DNA of 64,000 nt from Chromobacterium sp. ATCC 53434 (GTDB lineage: Bacteria > Pseudomonadota > Gammaproteobacteria > Burkholderiales > Chromobacteriaceae), in assembly GCF_002848345.1 (NCBI RefSeq), contig NZ_CP025429.1, positions 1,984,001 through 2,048,000 of the forward strand, written 5' to 3'. Positions 44,520 through 52,393 of this stretch are shown piece by piece; within the stretch, counting starts at the first letter, position 1, and every line of letters starts with the position of its first letter. The notes under the pieces are model-generated. The model had not been told where the DNA came from and did no database searches. It saw nothing but the letters and a program-made list of their open reading frames with translations. Both the position numbers and the translations under genes were made by a program.

Positions 44520-45284
44520 ATGTTGTTGAGCTTGAGTTTTCTGTGCGTGATCGCGTTCTTTGCCGGTCTGGTCGACGCCGCCGTCGGCGGCGGCGGTCTG
44601 ATCCAGATTCCCGGCCTGTTCAGCGCGCTGCCCAATGTGGCGCCGGCCACCGTTTTCGGCACCAACAAGCTGGCGTCGGCCGTCGGCACGCTGTCGGCCG
44701 CCCGTTCCTATCTGCGCCGGGTGCGTCTGCCGTGGCGGCTGGTGCTGCCGACGACGGTGGCGGCTTTTGTGTTTTCCTTCGTCGGCGCCCAGGTGGTGTC
44801 GCTGATCCCCAAGGGCGTGATCCGGCCGACCGTATTGGTGCTGCTGGTGATCATGGCCGCCTACACCTTGTGGAAGAAGGATTTCGGCAAGCTGCACAAG
44901 CCGGTGGAGATAGGCCGCCGCGAAATGGCCATCGGTCTGGCCATAGGCTGCGCGATCGGCTTCTACGACGGCCTGTTCGGTCCCGGCACCGGCAGTTTCC
45001 TGATGTTTCTGTTCATCCGCTTCTTCGCCTTCGATTTCCTGCACGCGTCGGCGGCGGCCAAGGTGGTCAACCTGACCACCAATGTGGCGGCGCTGCTGTC
45101 GTTCGCGATAGGCGGCCATGTGCTGCTGGCCTACGCCTTGCCGATGGCGGCCGCCAATATGGCCGGGGCCATGGTCGGCACCCGGCTGGCGATGAAGAAG
45201 GGCGCCGGCTTCGTCCGCGTGTTGTTCCTGCTGCTGACCAGCGTGCTGATCTGCAAGCTGGGCTGGGACCTGCTGCAAGGCTGA
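44520..45284 (+). CDS. TauE/SafE family membrane permease
   Basis: A 254-residue inner-membrane protein with about eight hydrophobic segments and the duplicated motif of the family. The first copy is AGLVDAAVGGGGLIQIPGL and the second is AIGFYDGLFGPGTGSFLMF. The family moves sulfite, sulfonates or organic anions; the substrate here is unknown. ATG 44520 is preferred over ATG 44514 because AAGGAG at 44506-44511 is 8 nt from the former and only 2 nt from the latter. It is probably controlled by the divergent LysR protein through the palindrome at 44440-44462. Confidence 0.88.
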   Translation: MLLSLSFLCVIAFFAGLVDAAVGGGGLIQIPGLFSALPNVAPATVFGTNKLASAVGTLSAARSYLRRVRLPWRLVLPTTVAAFVFSFVGAQVVSLIPKGVIRPTVLVLLVIMAAYTLWKKDFGKLHKPVEIGRREMAIGLAIGCAIGFYDGLFGPGTGSFLMFLFIRFFAFDFLHASAAAKVVNLTTNVAALLSFAIGGHVLLAYALPMAAANMAGAMVGTRLAMKKGAGFVRVLFLLLTSVLICKLGWDLLQG

Positions 45285-45329
45285 CGCCGCTTTGAACTGA
45301 GGCGGCCGCTCCTTTATCATGTAGTCTGA

Positions 45330-45644
45330 ATGATTAAGCCACGGCCGCCTTTCATGCATCCATCCCGTTGTCCGGCGCCCGAGCGCGCGCTGGATCTGCT
45401 GCAACTGCCCAATGTCGGCGAGCGCACCGCCGCCGACCTGCGGCTGCTGGGCCTGAACCGTCCGGCTGATCTGCGCGGCCGCGATCCCCACCAGCTGTAT
45501 CTGCAACTGTGCGACGCCACCGGCGAGCGCCAGGACCCCTGCGTGCTCGACGTGCTGATGTCGGTTTGTCATTACATGGATACCGGGGAAGCCCGCAACT
45601 GGTGGGGTTTTACAGCGGAGCGCAAGCGCAAATGGACGGTGTGA
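45330..45644 (+). CDS. Helix-hairpin-helix protein of the Cdd1/pathogenicity-locus family
   Basis: A 104-residue cytosolic protein. The HhH-like start ALDLLQLPNVGERTAADLRL at about residues 20-39 is followed by RPADLRGRDPHQLYLQLCDATG and a C-terminal segment CVLDVLMSVCHYMDTGE, matching the Cdd1 family, sometimes annotated as mitomycin-resistance related. No biochemical role is established. ATG 45330 is used; ATG 45354 is an alternative that still keeps the domain. Its last 13 bp overlap the first pqiA gene, but a functional link is uncertain. Confidence 0.75.
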   Translation: MIKPRPPFMHPSRCPAPERALDLLQLPNVGERTAADLRLLGLNRPADLRGRDPHQLYLQLCDATGERQDPCVLDVLMSVCHYMDTGEARNWWGFTAERKRKWTV

Positions 45645-46267
45645 GCCTGGACGGCGGGCAGCTGACGGCCTGTCATGATTGCGATCTGTTGCTGCGACTG
45701 CCTGGGCCGCAGGCCGGGCGCGTGCGGGTGGACTGCCCGCGCTGCGGCGCCCTGTTGTACGAATGCTCGGACAGCGGCCCGGAAGTCGGCGTGGCGCTGC
45801 TGGCGGCCGGCGCGGTGACCTTCGTGCTCGCCAACGTCTATCCGGTGCTGACGCTGGAGATCGCCGGCAACCGCAACGCCGCCACGCTATGGCAGACCGC
45901 GCTGGCGCTGCATGGCCAGGGCATGCCGGAAGTGGCCTTGCTGGTGCTGTTCACCGGCATCGTGATGCCGGCGCTGGAGTTGGCCAGCATGCTTTATCTG
46001 CAGTTGCCGCTGCTGCTGGGCCGCGCGCTGCCCGGCTTTCCGGCGATGATGCGGCTGCGCGGCCAGGCCAGGCCCTGGTGCATGGTGGAGGTCTTCCTGC
46101 TGGGGGTGCTGGTTTCGCTGGTGAAGCTGGTCCACCTGGCCAGCGTGGAGCCGGGCATCGGTCTGTGGGCGTTTTTCGGCCTGATCGTGCTGATGGCGGC
46201 CAGCGCCAGCCGCTTCCGGCCGCATCAATTATGGGAGCGTTACCAGACATGCCGCGCTACCCGCTGA
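45632..46267 (+). CDS. pqiA: Paraquat-inducible protein A, first half-type PqiA
   Basis: A 211-residue inner-membrane protein with an N-terminal zinc-ribbon-like segment (CHDC near residue 14 and CPRC near residue 34) followed by four hydrophobic helices. E. coli PqiA is one protein with two such repeats; here they are two adjacent genes. With PqiB and PqiC it forms an envelope-spanning lipid-transport pathway. ATG 45632 lies inside the preceding gene, and the end overlaps the second pqiA gene by 19 bp, so translation is coupled. Confidence 0.85.
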   Translation: MDGVSLDGGQLTACHDCDLLLRLPGPQAGRVRVDCPRCGALLYECSDSGPEVGVALLAAGAVTFVLANVYPVLTLEIAGNRNAATLWQTALALHGQGMPEVALLVLFTGIVMPALELASMLYLQLPLLLGRALPGFPAMMRLRGQARPWCMVEVFLLGVLVSLVKLVHLASVEPGIGLWAFFGLIVLMAASASRFRPHQLWERYQTCRATR

Positions 46268-46956
46268 ACAGCGCGGCCTCGCGCAATCTGTGCCTGTGCC
46301 ACGGTTGCGGGCTGCTGGTGCGGCTGTCGCCGCGCGAGGCCGCTTGCTGCCCGCGTTGCGCGGCCGCCCTGCATCTGCGCCGCCCGGCGGCCTTGCAGTG
46401 CTGCTGGGCGCTGCTGCTGGCGGCGATGATCAGCTATTTGCCGGCCAATCTGCTGCCCATCATGGAAACCAGCGCGCTGACCGGCGTGCAGCGCGACACC
46501 ATCCTCAGCGGCGTGGTCTATTTGTGGAACAATGATTCCTGGCCGCTGGCGCTGGTGGTGTTCACCGCCAGCGTGCTGGTGCCGTTGCTGAAGATACTGG
46601 CGCTGCTCTTGCTGCTGTGCAGCGTGCAATGGCGCTGGAGCTGGGCGCCGCGCCAGCGCACGCGGCTGTACCGCTTGATCGAGCTGATCGGCCCGTGGTC
46701 GATGCTGGACATTTTCGTGGTGGCGCTGATGGTGGCGCTGGTGCAGTGGCAGTCGCTGGCCAGCATCAAGGCCGGCGCCGGCGCGATAGCGTTCGGCGCG
46801 GTGGTGGTGCTGACCATGCTGGCCGCGATGAGTTTCGATCCCAGAATGATCTGGGATCCGATAGAGCCTGTTGACGATCTTTTTCCGGACAGCCCAACCG
46901 ATCCGGCAGGCCAGAGGCAAGATGGAGGGCTGGGCCTTGGCGACGCAAAGGGCTGA
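46249..46956 (+). CDS. pqiA: Paraquat-inducible protein A, second half-type PqiA, with element-derived tail
   Basis: A 235-residue inner-membrane protein. An N-terminal zinc-ribbon-like segment (CHGC, CPRC) is followed by four membrane helices and conserved LPANLLPIMET and LIELIGPWSMLDIFVVALM. ATG 46249 is preferred because GGGAG lies 11 nt upstream; ATG 46231 is an in-frame alternative. The last 30 residues, from Glu in DPIEPVDD to the stop, are encoded by an inverted-repeat element that begins at 46863. The tail is Gly/Asp-rich and has no counterpart in the helices before it. It lies in operon with pqiB and pqiC. Confidence 0.85.
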   Translation: MPRYPLNSAASRNLCLCHGCGLLVRLSPREAACCPRCAAALHLRRPAALQCCWALLLAAMISYLPANLLPIMETSALTGVQRDTILSGVVYLWNNDSWPLALVVFTASVLVPLLKILALLLLLCSVQWRWSWAPRQRTRLYRLIELIGPWSMLDIFVVALMVALVQWQSLASIKAGAGAIAFGAVVVLTMLAAMSFDPRMIWDPIEPVDDLFPDSPTDPAGQRQDGGLGLGDAKG

Positions 46957-46995
46957 GAAGACGACCGCTGCGGAAAGAGACCGTGAACAGGTTTT
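46863..46995. repeat. 133-bp terminal-inverted-repeat element, copy 2 (diverged)
   Basis: Imperfect terminal inverted repeats of about 27 bp: 46863-46889 (starting AGAGCCTGTTGACGATC) and 46969-46995, 21 of 27 positions complementary. The left end matches copy 1 in the first 22 nt with one change. The interior is short and codes for the second PqiA tail, and the right end runs to 2 bp before the pqiB ribosome site. No transposase is present. Confidence 0.7.
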
Positions 46996-47007
46996 CAAAG
47001 GAATATG

Positions 47008-48621
47008 ATGAGCAGTGACAAGCGACAAGAACAGGACGATCTGCCGCAGGCGGTGCCGGTGCGCCGCCACCGCTGGGCGCCGTCGCTGGTCTGGCTGATT
47101 CCGGCGGTGGCGGCGCTGATAGGCGGCTGGCTGGCGGTGCACGCGATCCTGGCGCGCGGCCCGACCATCACCATCGTCTTTCAGAGCGCCGAGGGCATAG
47201 AGGCCGGCAAGACCCGGATCAAGTACAAGGACGTCGACGTCGGCGAGGTGACCTCGGTCAAGCTCAGCCCGGACCGGCACGCCATCGTCGCCACCGCCCA
47301 GCTGAGCAAGGAGGCGGACAACTACCTGGTCGCCGACAGCCGTTTCTGGGTGGTCAGGCCGCGGGTGTCCGGCGGCGGCGTGTCCGGCCTGGGCACGGTG
47401 CTGTCCGGCTCCTACATCGGCATGGACATCGGCAAGAGCGAGGCGCGCAAGACCGATTTCGTCGGCCTGGAGACGCCGCCCATCATCAATGCCGACCTGC
47501 CGGGGCAGACCTTCTTCCTGCGCGCCGACAATCTGGGCTCGTTGAACACCGGCTCGCCGGTGTATTTCCGCCGGGTGCCGGTCGGGCAGGTGGTCGGCTA
47601 CGAGCTGGATCCGAAAGGCGGCTTCGTCCGCGTCAGCGTCTTCATCAACGCGCCGTACGACCGCTTCGTGTCGGCCAACAGCCGTTTCTGGCACGCCAGC
47701 GGCGTCGATGTGTCGCTGGGCGCCAGCGGACTCAATATCAGCACCCAGTCGCTGGCGGCGATCGCGCTCGGCGGCATCGCCTTCGAGACGCCGCTGGCCG
47801 ACAATGCCGGCGTGCCGTTGTCGGACCGCAATTTCATCCTGCACGGCAGCCGGGACAAGGCGCTGCAGAATCCCGACCGCGAGATGCAGGCGTTCCGGCT
47901 GCGCTTTCGCCAGTCGCTGCGCGGCCTGGCCGTCGGCGCGCCGGTGGACTTCCGCGGCATCGTCATCGGCGAGGTCGGCGCCATCGGCGTCGAGTACGTG
48001 CCCGAACGGAAGGATTTCGACATGACGGTGGACATCCGAACCTATCCAAGCCGGCTGGACAGCCTGTCGCGCGGCGGCCGCATCTCCGGCAAGCTGTCGC
48101 CGCAGACGCTGGTGGCCAACGGCATGCGCGCCCAGCTGCGCTCCGGCAATCTGATCACCGGCCAGCTCTACGTGGCGCTGGACTTCTTCCGCGACGCGCC
48201 GCCGGCCAAGCTGGTGGTCAAGGGCGGCGTGCCCGAACTGCCGACGATACCGGGCGATCTGGAAGAGTTGCAGCGCGTGTTGCAGCGCATCGCCAAGAAG
48301 CTGGACGCGGTGCCGTTCGACAGCATAGGCAAGGAGGCCGACGCCTCGCTGAAGTCGCTGCACCAGACGCTGGACAGCGTGAAGAAACTGTCCGACGGCC
48401 TGAACGGCGACGCGCTGCCGCAGATGCTGAAGACGCTGGACCAACTGCAGCAGACGCTGGAAAGCACCCGGCAGACGATGCGGGCCGATTCGCCGCTGCA
48501 GCAGGACGTGCGCTCCGCCGCGCAGGAAGTGAAGGAGACCGCGCGCAGCTTCCGCGCGCTGGCCGATTACCTGGACCGCCATCCCGAGGCGCTGGTGCGT
48601 GGCAAGGAGGCGCAGCCATGA
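47008..48621 (+). CDS. pqiB: PqiB, MCE-domain lipid-transport protein
   Basis: A 537-residue protein anchored by one helix (about residues 25-48, LVWLIPAVAALIGGWLAVHA) with the rest in the periplasm. Three MCE/MlaD domains follow (about 50-145, 165-225 and 290-395; the first contains GIEAGKTRIKYKDVDVGEV). Then a long alpha-helical region forms the needle that spans toward the outer membrane. The start is given as ATG 47008 rather than 47005 because AAAGGA at 46997-47002 is 5 nt from it. The upstream region is occupied by the inverted-repeat element. The stop overlaps pqiC. Confidence 0.92.
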   Translation: MSSDKRQEQDDLPQAVPVRRHRWAPSLVWLIPAVAALIGGWLAVHAILARGPTITIVFQSAEGIEAGKTRIKYKDVDVGEVTSVKLSPDRHAIVATAQLSKEADNYLVADSRFWVVRPRVSGGGVSGLGTVLSGSYIGMDIGKSEARKTDFVGLETPPIINADLPGQTFFLRADNLGSLNTGSPVYFRRVPVGQVVGYELDPKGGFVRVSVFINAPYDRFVSANSRFWHASGVDVSLGASGLNISTQSLAAIALGGIAFETPLADNAGVPLSDRNFILHGSRDKALQNPDREMQAFRLRFRQSLRGLAVGAPVDFRGIVIGEVGAIGVEYVPERKDFDMTVDIRTYPSRLDSLSRGGRISGKLSPQTLVANGMRAQLRSGNLITGQLYVALDFFRDAPPAKLVVKGGVPELPTIPGDLEELQRVLQRIAKKLDAVPFDSIGKEADASLKSLHQTLDSVKKLSDGLNGDALPQMLKTLDQLQQTLESTRQTMRADSPLQQDVRSAAQEVKETARSFRALADYLDRHPEALVRGKEAQP

Positions 48622-49211
48622 TGATGAGAACGATGTTCGTCGCGGCGATGGTCGCGGCGCTGACGGGCTGCGCGTCGCCGCAGTCGCGTTTCTACGGACT
48701 GGACGCGCCGGCCGCGCCGCAGGCGCCGGCGCAGTTCGGCAAGCGCGTGCTGCTGGGGCCGGTGAGCCTGCCGGCGGCGCTGGAGCGGCCGCAGCTGGTG
48801 CTGGACATGGGCAACGGCGAGCTGAAGCTGCGCGAGTTCGATCGCTGGAGCGCGCCGCTGGACCGGCTGCTGGCGCAGCGGCTCAGCCTGGGCGTGGCGC
48901 GCGCCAGCGGCGTGGCCAGCGTCTACGCCTATCCTCAGCCGGGCATGGACGGCGGAGAGCTGCGCATCGCCATCGACGTGCGCAGCCTCGGCCTGCGGCC
49001 CGGACAGGGCGCAACGCTGGAGGCCGCGTGGCAGTTGCAGAGCGCGGTCGACGGCAAAATACTGGCCCGAGGCGGCTTCAGCCGCAGCCAGCCGGTGGCG
49101 GCGAACGATCCCGGCGCGCTGGTGGCCGGTCTGCAGACGCTGTTGGACGCGCTGGCCGCCGATATCGCCGCGCCGCTGCTTCAGCATCCGGAATGGTGGC
49201 GGGCCGGCTAA
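48618..49211 (+). CDS. pqiC: PqiC outer-membrane lipoprotein
   Basis: A 197-residue lipoprotein. The signal peptide ends in the lipobox LTGC with Cys at residue 18. The rest matches the ABC-type transport auxiliary lipoprotein family (former DUF330), in which PqiC receives the tip of the PqiB needle at the outer membrane. SRFYGLDAP follows the lipidated Cys, and the middle has VLDMGNGELKLREFDRWSAPL. It overlaps pqiB by 4 bp (ATGA). Its TAA stop shares its last base with the first base of inverted-repeat copy 3. Confidence 0.9.
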   Translation: MMMRTMFVAAMVAALTGCASPQSRFYGLDAPAAPQAPAQFGKRVLLGPVSLPAALERPQLVLDMGNGELKLREFDRWSAPLDRLLAQRLSLGVARASGVASVYAYPQPGMDGGELRIAIDVRSLGLRPGQGATLEAAWQLQSAVDGKILARGGFSRSQPVAANDPGALVAGLQTLLDALAADIAAPLLQHPEWWRAG

Positions 49212-49276
49212 GAGCCTGTTTACGATCTTTTTGCGGCATCGGCGGTTTTCTGCCGGATGCAGGGCGCGGAAAACGG
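49211..49276. repeat. Inverted-repeat element, copy 3, left end only
   Basis: The first 66 nt are nearly identical to the left end of copy 1 at 21764 (four substitutions), starting AGAGCCTGTTTACGATC. After that the two sequences diverge and no matching right end is seen before narK1, so this copy looks truncated or recombined. It abuts the pqiC stop codon exactly. The remaining gap to narK1 (49277-49463) shows no gene; an inverted repeat AGTCC/GGACT lies at about 49385-49400. Confidence 0.75.
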
Positions 49277-49463
49277 CTCCAAAACGCTGACAGCAAGACT
49301 TTGCTCAGGCGCCAGGCCTCCGCCATTGGAAGTAGGCGGCCCCGGCCGGAAGAGTTACGCGGGCTCGTCATTCTGCCGGCCGATAGTCCTTCTGCGGACT
49401 AATTTCCGCTCGCGCCGTCGCCGCGTATCGTGGCAGCCATGACCACTCCACCGGTATGGCGCC

Positions 49464-50735
49464 ATGAGCTCTTCCGCATTCCAACGCTACAGCGTGCTGA
49501 CCAGCAGCACGATGGCCTTCACCGTCTGCTTCATGGTCTGGATGATGTTCGCGGTGCTGGGCATTCCGATCAAGCAGCAGCTGGGCCTCAATGAAACCGA
49601 GTTCGGCATCCTGGCGGCGACGCCGGTGCTGAGCGGCTCGCTGTGCCGGGTGCCGCTGGGCATCTGGACCGACCGCTACGGCGGCCGTCCGGTGATGTTC
49701 GCGCTGATGCTCAGCTGCGTGATCCCCATCTTCCTGATGCAGTTCGCCGGCGCTTACTGGCAGTTTCTGCTGGCCGGGCTCTTCGTCGGCCTGGCCGGCG
49801 GTTCGTTCTCGGTCGGCACGCCTTATGTGGCGCGCTGGTTCCGCAAGGAGCAGCAGGGGCTGGCCATGGGCGTCTTCGGCGCCGGCAATGCCGGCGCGGC
49901 GCTGACCAAGCTGGCGGTGCCGGCGCTGATCGTCGCCTGGGGCTGGCAGAGCGTGCCCACCGCCTACGCGCTGATCATGCTGGCCGCCGCCGTGCTGTTC
50001 TGGCTGTTCTCCTTCAGCGATCCGGCGCACAAGGCGCCGGCCACCGTCACCCTGCGCCAGCAACTGGCGCTGATGAGGCATCCGGCGGTGCTGCGCTACT
50101 GCCAGTACTACTCGGTGGTGTTCGGCGGCTATGTGGCGCTGGCGCTGTGGATGACCAAGTACTACGTCGGCGAGTACGGACTGGACTTGAAGCACGCGGC
50201 CTTGCTGGCGGCCTGCTTTTCCCTGCCGGGCGGCGCGCTGCGCGCGGCCGGCGGCTATCTGTCCGACCGTTTCGGCCCGCACGCGGTCACCTGGGCGGTG
50301 ATGTGGGTGTGCTGGGTGGCCTTCTTTCTGCTGTCCTATCCGCAGACCGAGATGCGCGTCGCCACCGTGAACGGGCCAATGAGCCTGCATATCGGCCTCG
50401 ACGTCTACCTGTTCACCGGCCTGTTGTTCGTGGTCGGCGTGGCGATGGCGATAGACAAGGCCTCGGTGTTCAAGTTCATCGCCGACGAGTTTCCCGATTC
50501 CATCGGCGCGGTATCCGGCGTGGTGGGCCTGTCCGGCGGCCTGGGCGGCTTCCTGCTGCCTATCTTGTTCGGCGTGCTGCTGGATCTGACCGGCATACGA
50601 TCCAGCGCCTTCATGCTGCTGTACGGCACGGTGTGCGTCAGCCTGGTGTGGATGCATTTTTCCTTCAAGTCGGCGGCCGGGGCACGCGTGGCCGAATCCG
50701 CCGATTCCATTCCCTTGACCAAGGCGCGCGGCTGA
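49464..50735 (+). CDS. narK1: Nitrate/nitrite transporter, NarK1 type
   Basis: A 423-residue MFS permease with twelve predicted helices. It has the MFS loop RVPLGIWTDRYGGRPVM, the nitrate-signature-like GLFVGLAGGSFSVGTPYVARWF, and in the C-terminal half GVVGLSGGLGGFLLP. NarK1-type proteins are nitrate/proton symporters that start uptake when no nitrite is available for exchange. It lies 20 bp before narK2 and upstream of narGHJI. The upstream region, including the repeat, contains no clear FNR site. Confidence 0.9.
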   Translation: MSSSAFQRYSVLTSSTMAFTVCFMVWMMFAVLGIPIKQQLGLNETEFGILAATPVLSGSLCRVPLGIWTDRYGGRPVMFALMLSCVIPIFLMQFAGAYWQFLLAGLFVGLAGGSFSVGTPYVARWFRKEQQGLAMGVFGAGNAGAALTKLAVPALIVAWGWQSVPTAYALIMLAAAVLFWLFSFSDPAHKAPATVTLRQQLALMRHPAVLRYCQYYSVVFGGYVALALWMTKYYVGEYGLDLKHAALLAACFSLPGGALRAAGGYLSDRFGPHAVTWAVMWVCWVAFFLLSYPQTEMRVATVNGPMSLHIGLDVYLFTGLLFVVGVAMAIDKASVFKFIADEFPDSIGAVSGVVGLSGGLGGFLLPILFGVLLDLTGIRSSAFMLLYGTVCVSLVWMHFSFKSAAGARVAESADSIPLTKARG

Positions 50736-50755
50736 GCGCGGCGCGGGAGACATTG

Positions 50756-52135
50756 ATGACTTATCTGATCAAACACTGGGAGCCGGAGTCGGCTCCATTC
50801 TGGCGGGAGCGGGGCCGTTCGGTGGCGCGGCGCAATCTGTGGATCTCGATTCCGGCGCTGACGCTGGCCTTCGCGATCTGGCAGGTCTGGAGCGTGGCGG
50901 TGCTCAATATGCCGAATATCGGCTTCGGCTACAGCCAGAACCAGCTGTTCTGGCTGGCGGCGTTGCCGGCCTTGTCCGGCGCGACGCTGCGTATTTTCTA
51001 TTCCTTCATGGTGCCGGTGTTCGGCGGCCGCAAATGGACGGCGATTTCCACCACCAGCCTGCTGGTTCCGGCCGTGGGCATCGGATTCGCGGTGCAGGAC
51101 CCCAGCACCAGCTATGTGACCATGGTGGTGCTGGCGCTGTTGTGCGGCTTCGGCGGCGGCAATTTCAGCTCCAGCATGGCCAATATCAGCTTCTTTTTCC
51201 CGAAGGCTGAGAAGGGCACCGCGCTGGGCCTGAATGCCGGCCTGGGCAATCTGGGCGTATCCATCGTGCAGTTCGTCGTGCCCATCGTCATCACCATGGG
51301 CCTGTTCGGCCAGTTGGGCGGCGATCCGCAGCATTGGGCGAAAGGCGCGCTGTCCAAGCAGATGTGGTTGCAGAACGCCGGCTTCGTCTGGGTGCCGTTC
51401 ATCCTGCTGTCTTCGCTGGCGGCCTGGTTCGGCATGAACGACCTGGCTTCGGCCAAGTCCTCGTTCTCCGAGCAGGCGGTGATCTTCACCCGCAAGCATA
51501 ACTGGCTGATGTGCTGGCTCTATGTCGGGACTTTCGGCTCCTTCATCGGCTTCTCCGCCGGCTTTCCGCTGCTGGTCAAAGGCCAGTTCCCCGATATCGA
51601 CCCCACCCGCTACGCCTTCATCGGACCCTTCGTCGGCGCGCTGGCCCGTCCGCTGGGCGGCTGGCTGGCCGACAAGATAGGCGGCGCCAAGGTGACGCAG
51701 ACCGCGTTCGCGCTGATGGCGCTGGCCGTGCTCGGCGTGATCTTCTTTCTGCCGCACGGCGGCCAGGGCGGCAGCTTCTCCGGCTTCTTCGCGATGTTCC
51801 TGTGCCTGTTCGCGCTGACCGGCATCGGCAACGGCTCCACCTTCATGCAGGTGCCGGCCATCTTCCTGACGCTGCACCAGCGTCTGGCCGGGCCGGGCGA
51901 GGCGGCGCAGCGGCAGGCGACGCAGGACGCCACCCGCGAGGCGGCGGCGGTGCTGGGCTTCACCAGCGCGATCGGCGCCTACGGCGGCTTCTTCATCCCG
52001 AAGAGCTACGGCACTTCTATCGCGATGACCGGCGGCGTGGAGGCGGCGTTGTACGTGTTCATCGCCTTCTATCTGAGTTGCCTGGCGATCAACGGCTGGT
52101 ATTACGCGCGCAAGAAGGCTGAGGTGCCTTGTTGA
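50756..52135 (+). CDS. narK2: Nitrate/nitrite antiporter, NarK2 type
   Basis: A 459-residue MFS permease. The nitrate signature is clear in GFGGGNFSSSMANISFFFPK and in the second half GFTSAIGAYGGFFIPKSYG. NarK2-type proteins exchange nitrate for nitrite. ATG 50756 is preceded by GGGAGA at a good distance; the frame is open far upstream in narK1 but has no MFS features there. The N-terminus (MTYLIKHWEPESAPFWRE) is longer than that of NarK1, typical of this type. An intrinsic terminator 42 bp later separates it from narG. Confidence 0.92.
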   Translation: MTYLIKHWEPESAPFWRERGRSVARRNLWISIPALTLAFAIWQVWSVAVLNMPNIGFGYSQNQLFWLAALPALSGATLRIFYSFMVPVFGGRKWTAISTTSLLVPAVGIGFAVQDPSTSYVTMVVLALLCGFGGGNFSSSMANISFFFPKAEKGTALGLNAGLGNLGVSIVQFVVPIVITMGLFGQLGGDPQHWAKGALSKQMWLQNAGFVWVPFILLSSLAAWFGMNDLASAKSSFSEQAVIFTRKHNWLMCWLYVGTFGSFIGFSAGFPLLVKGQFPDIDPTRYAFIGPFVGALARPLGGWLADKIGGAKVTQTAFALMALAVLGVIFFLPHGGQGGSFSGFFAMFLCLFALTGIGNGSTFMQVPAIFLTLHQRLAGPGEAAQRQATQDATREAAAVLGFTSAIGAYGGFFIPKSYGTSIAMTGGVEAALYVFIAFYLSCLAINGWYYARKKAEVPC

Positions 52136-52177
52136 GCGGGGGCGAAGTCCGCGGCTTGCGGGGTGGATGAGATGAAG

Positions 52178-52199
52178 AGGCGCCTTTGGGCGCCTTTTT
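52178..52199 (+). terminator. Intrinsic terminator after narK2
   Basis: A 7-bp stem (AGGCGCC at 52178-52184, GGCGCCT at 52189-52195) with loop TTTG is followed by TTTTC. It implies that narGHJI has its own promoter in the following 194 bp. There I see only an isolated ATCAA half-site at 52304-52308 and no full FNR or NarL box. Confidence 0.8.
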
Positions 52200-52393
52200 C
52201 ATATCGGTTTTTCGTTTTACTACGAACTACTACTTAAGGCTTAGCTAGCCCCCTCCATATGCAGGCATTGCTCTCTGCTACTGGCCGATTGGACAGTTTT
52301 TCGATCAAAGATAGGCTAAGGACTATCGCAACCAGTATCAGCTGCCGGACGGCGGCGACGCGGGGCAGGGTTCCCGGCGTGCATGGAGGCAAG

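Noticed and set aside
52290..52320. Possible FNR box upstream of narG
   Set aside because: Only an ATCAA half-site is present; the left half TTGAT is missing at the required spacing, so it is not called as a site.
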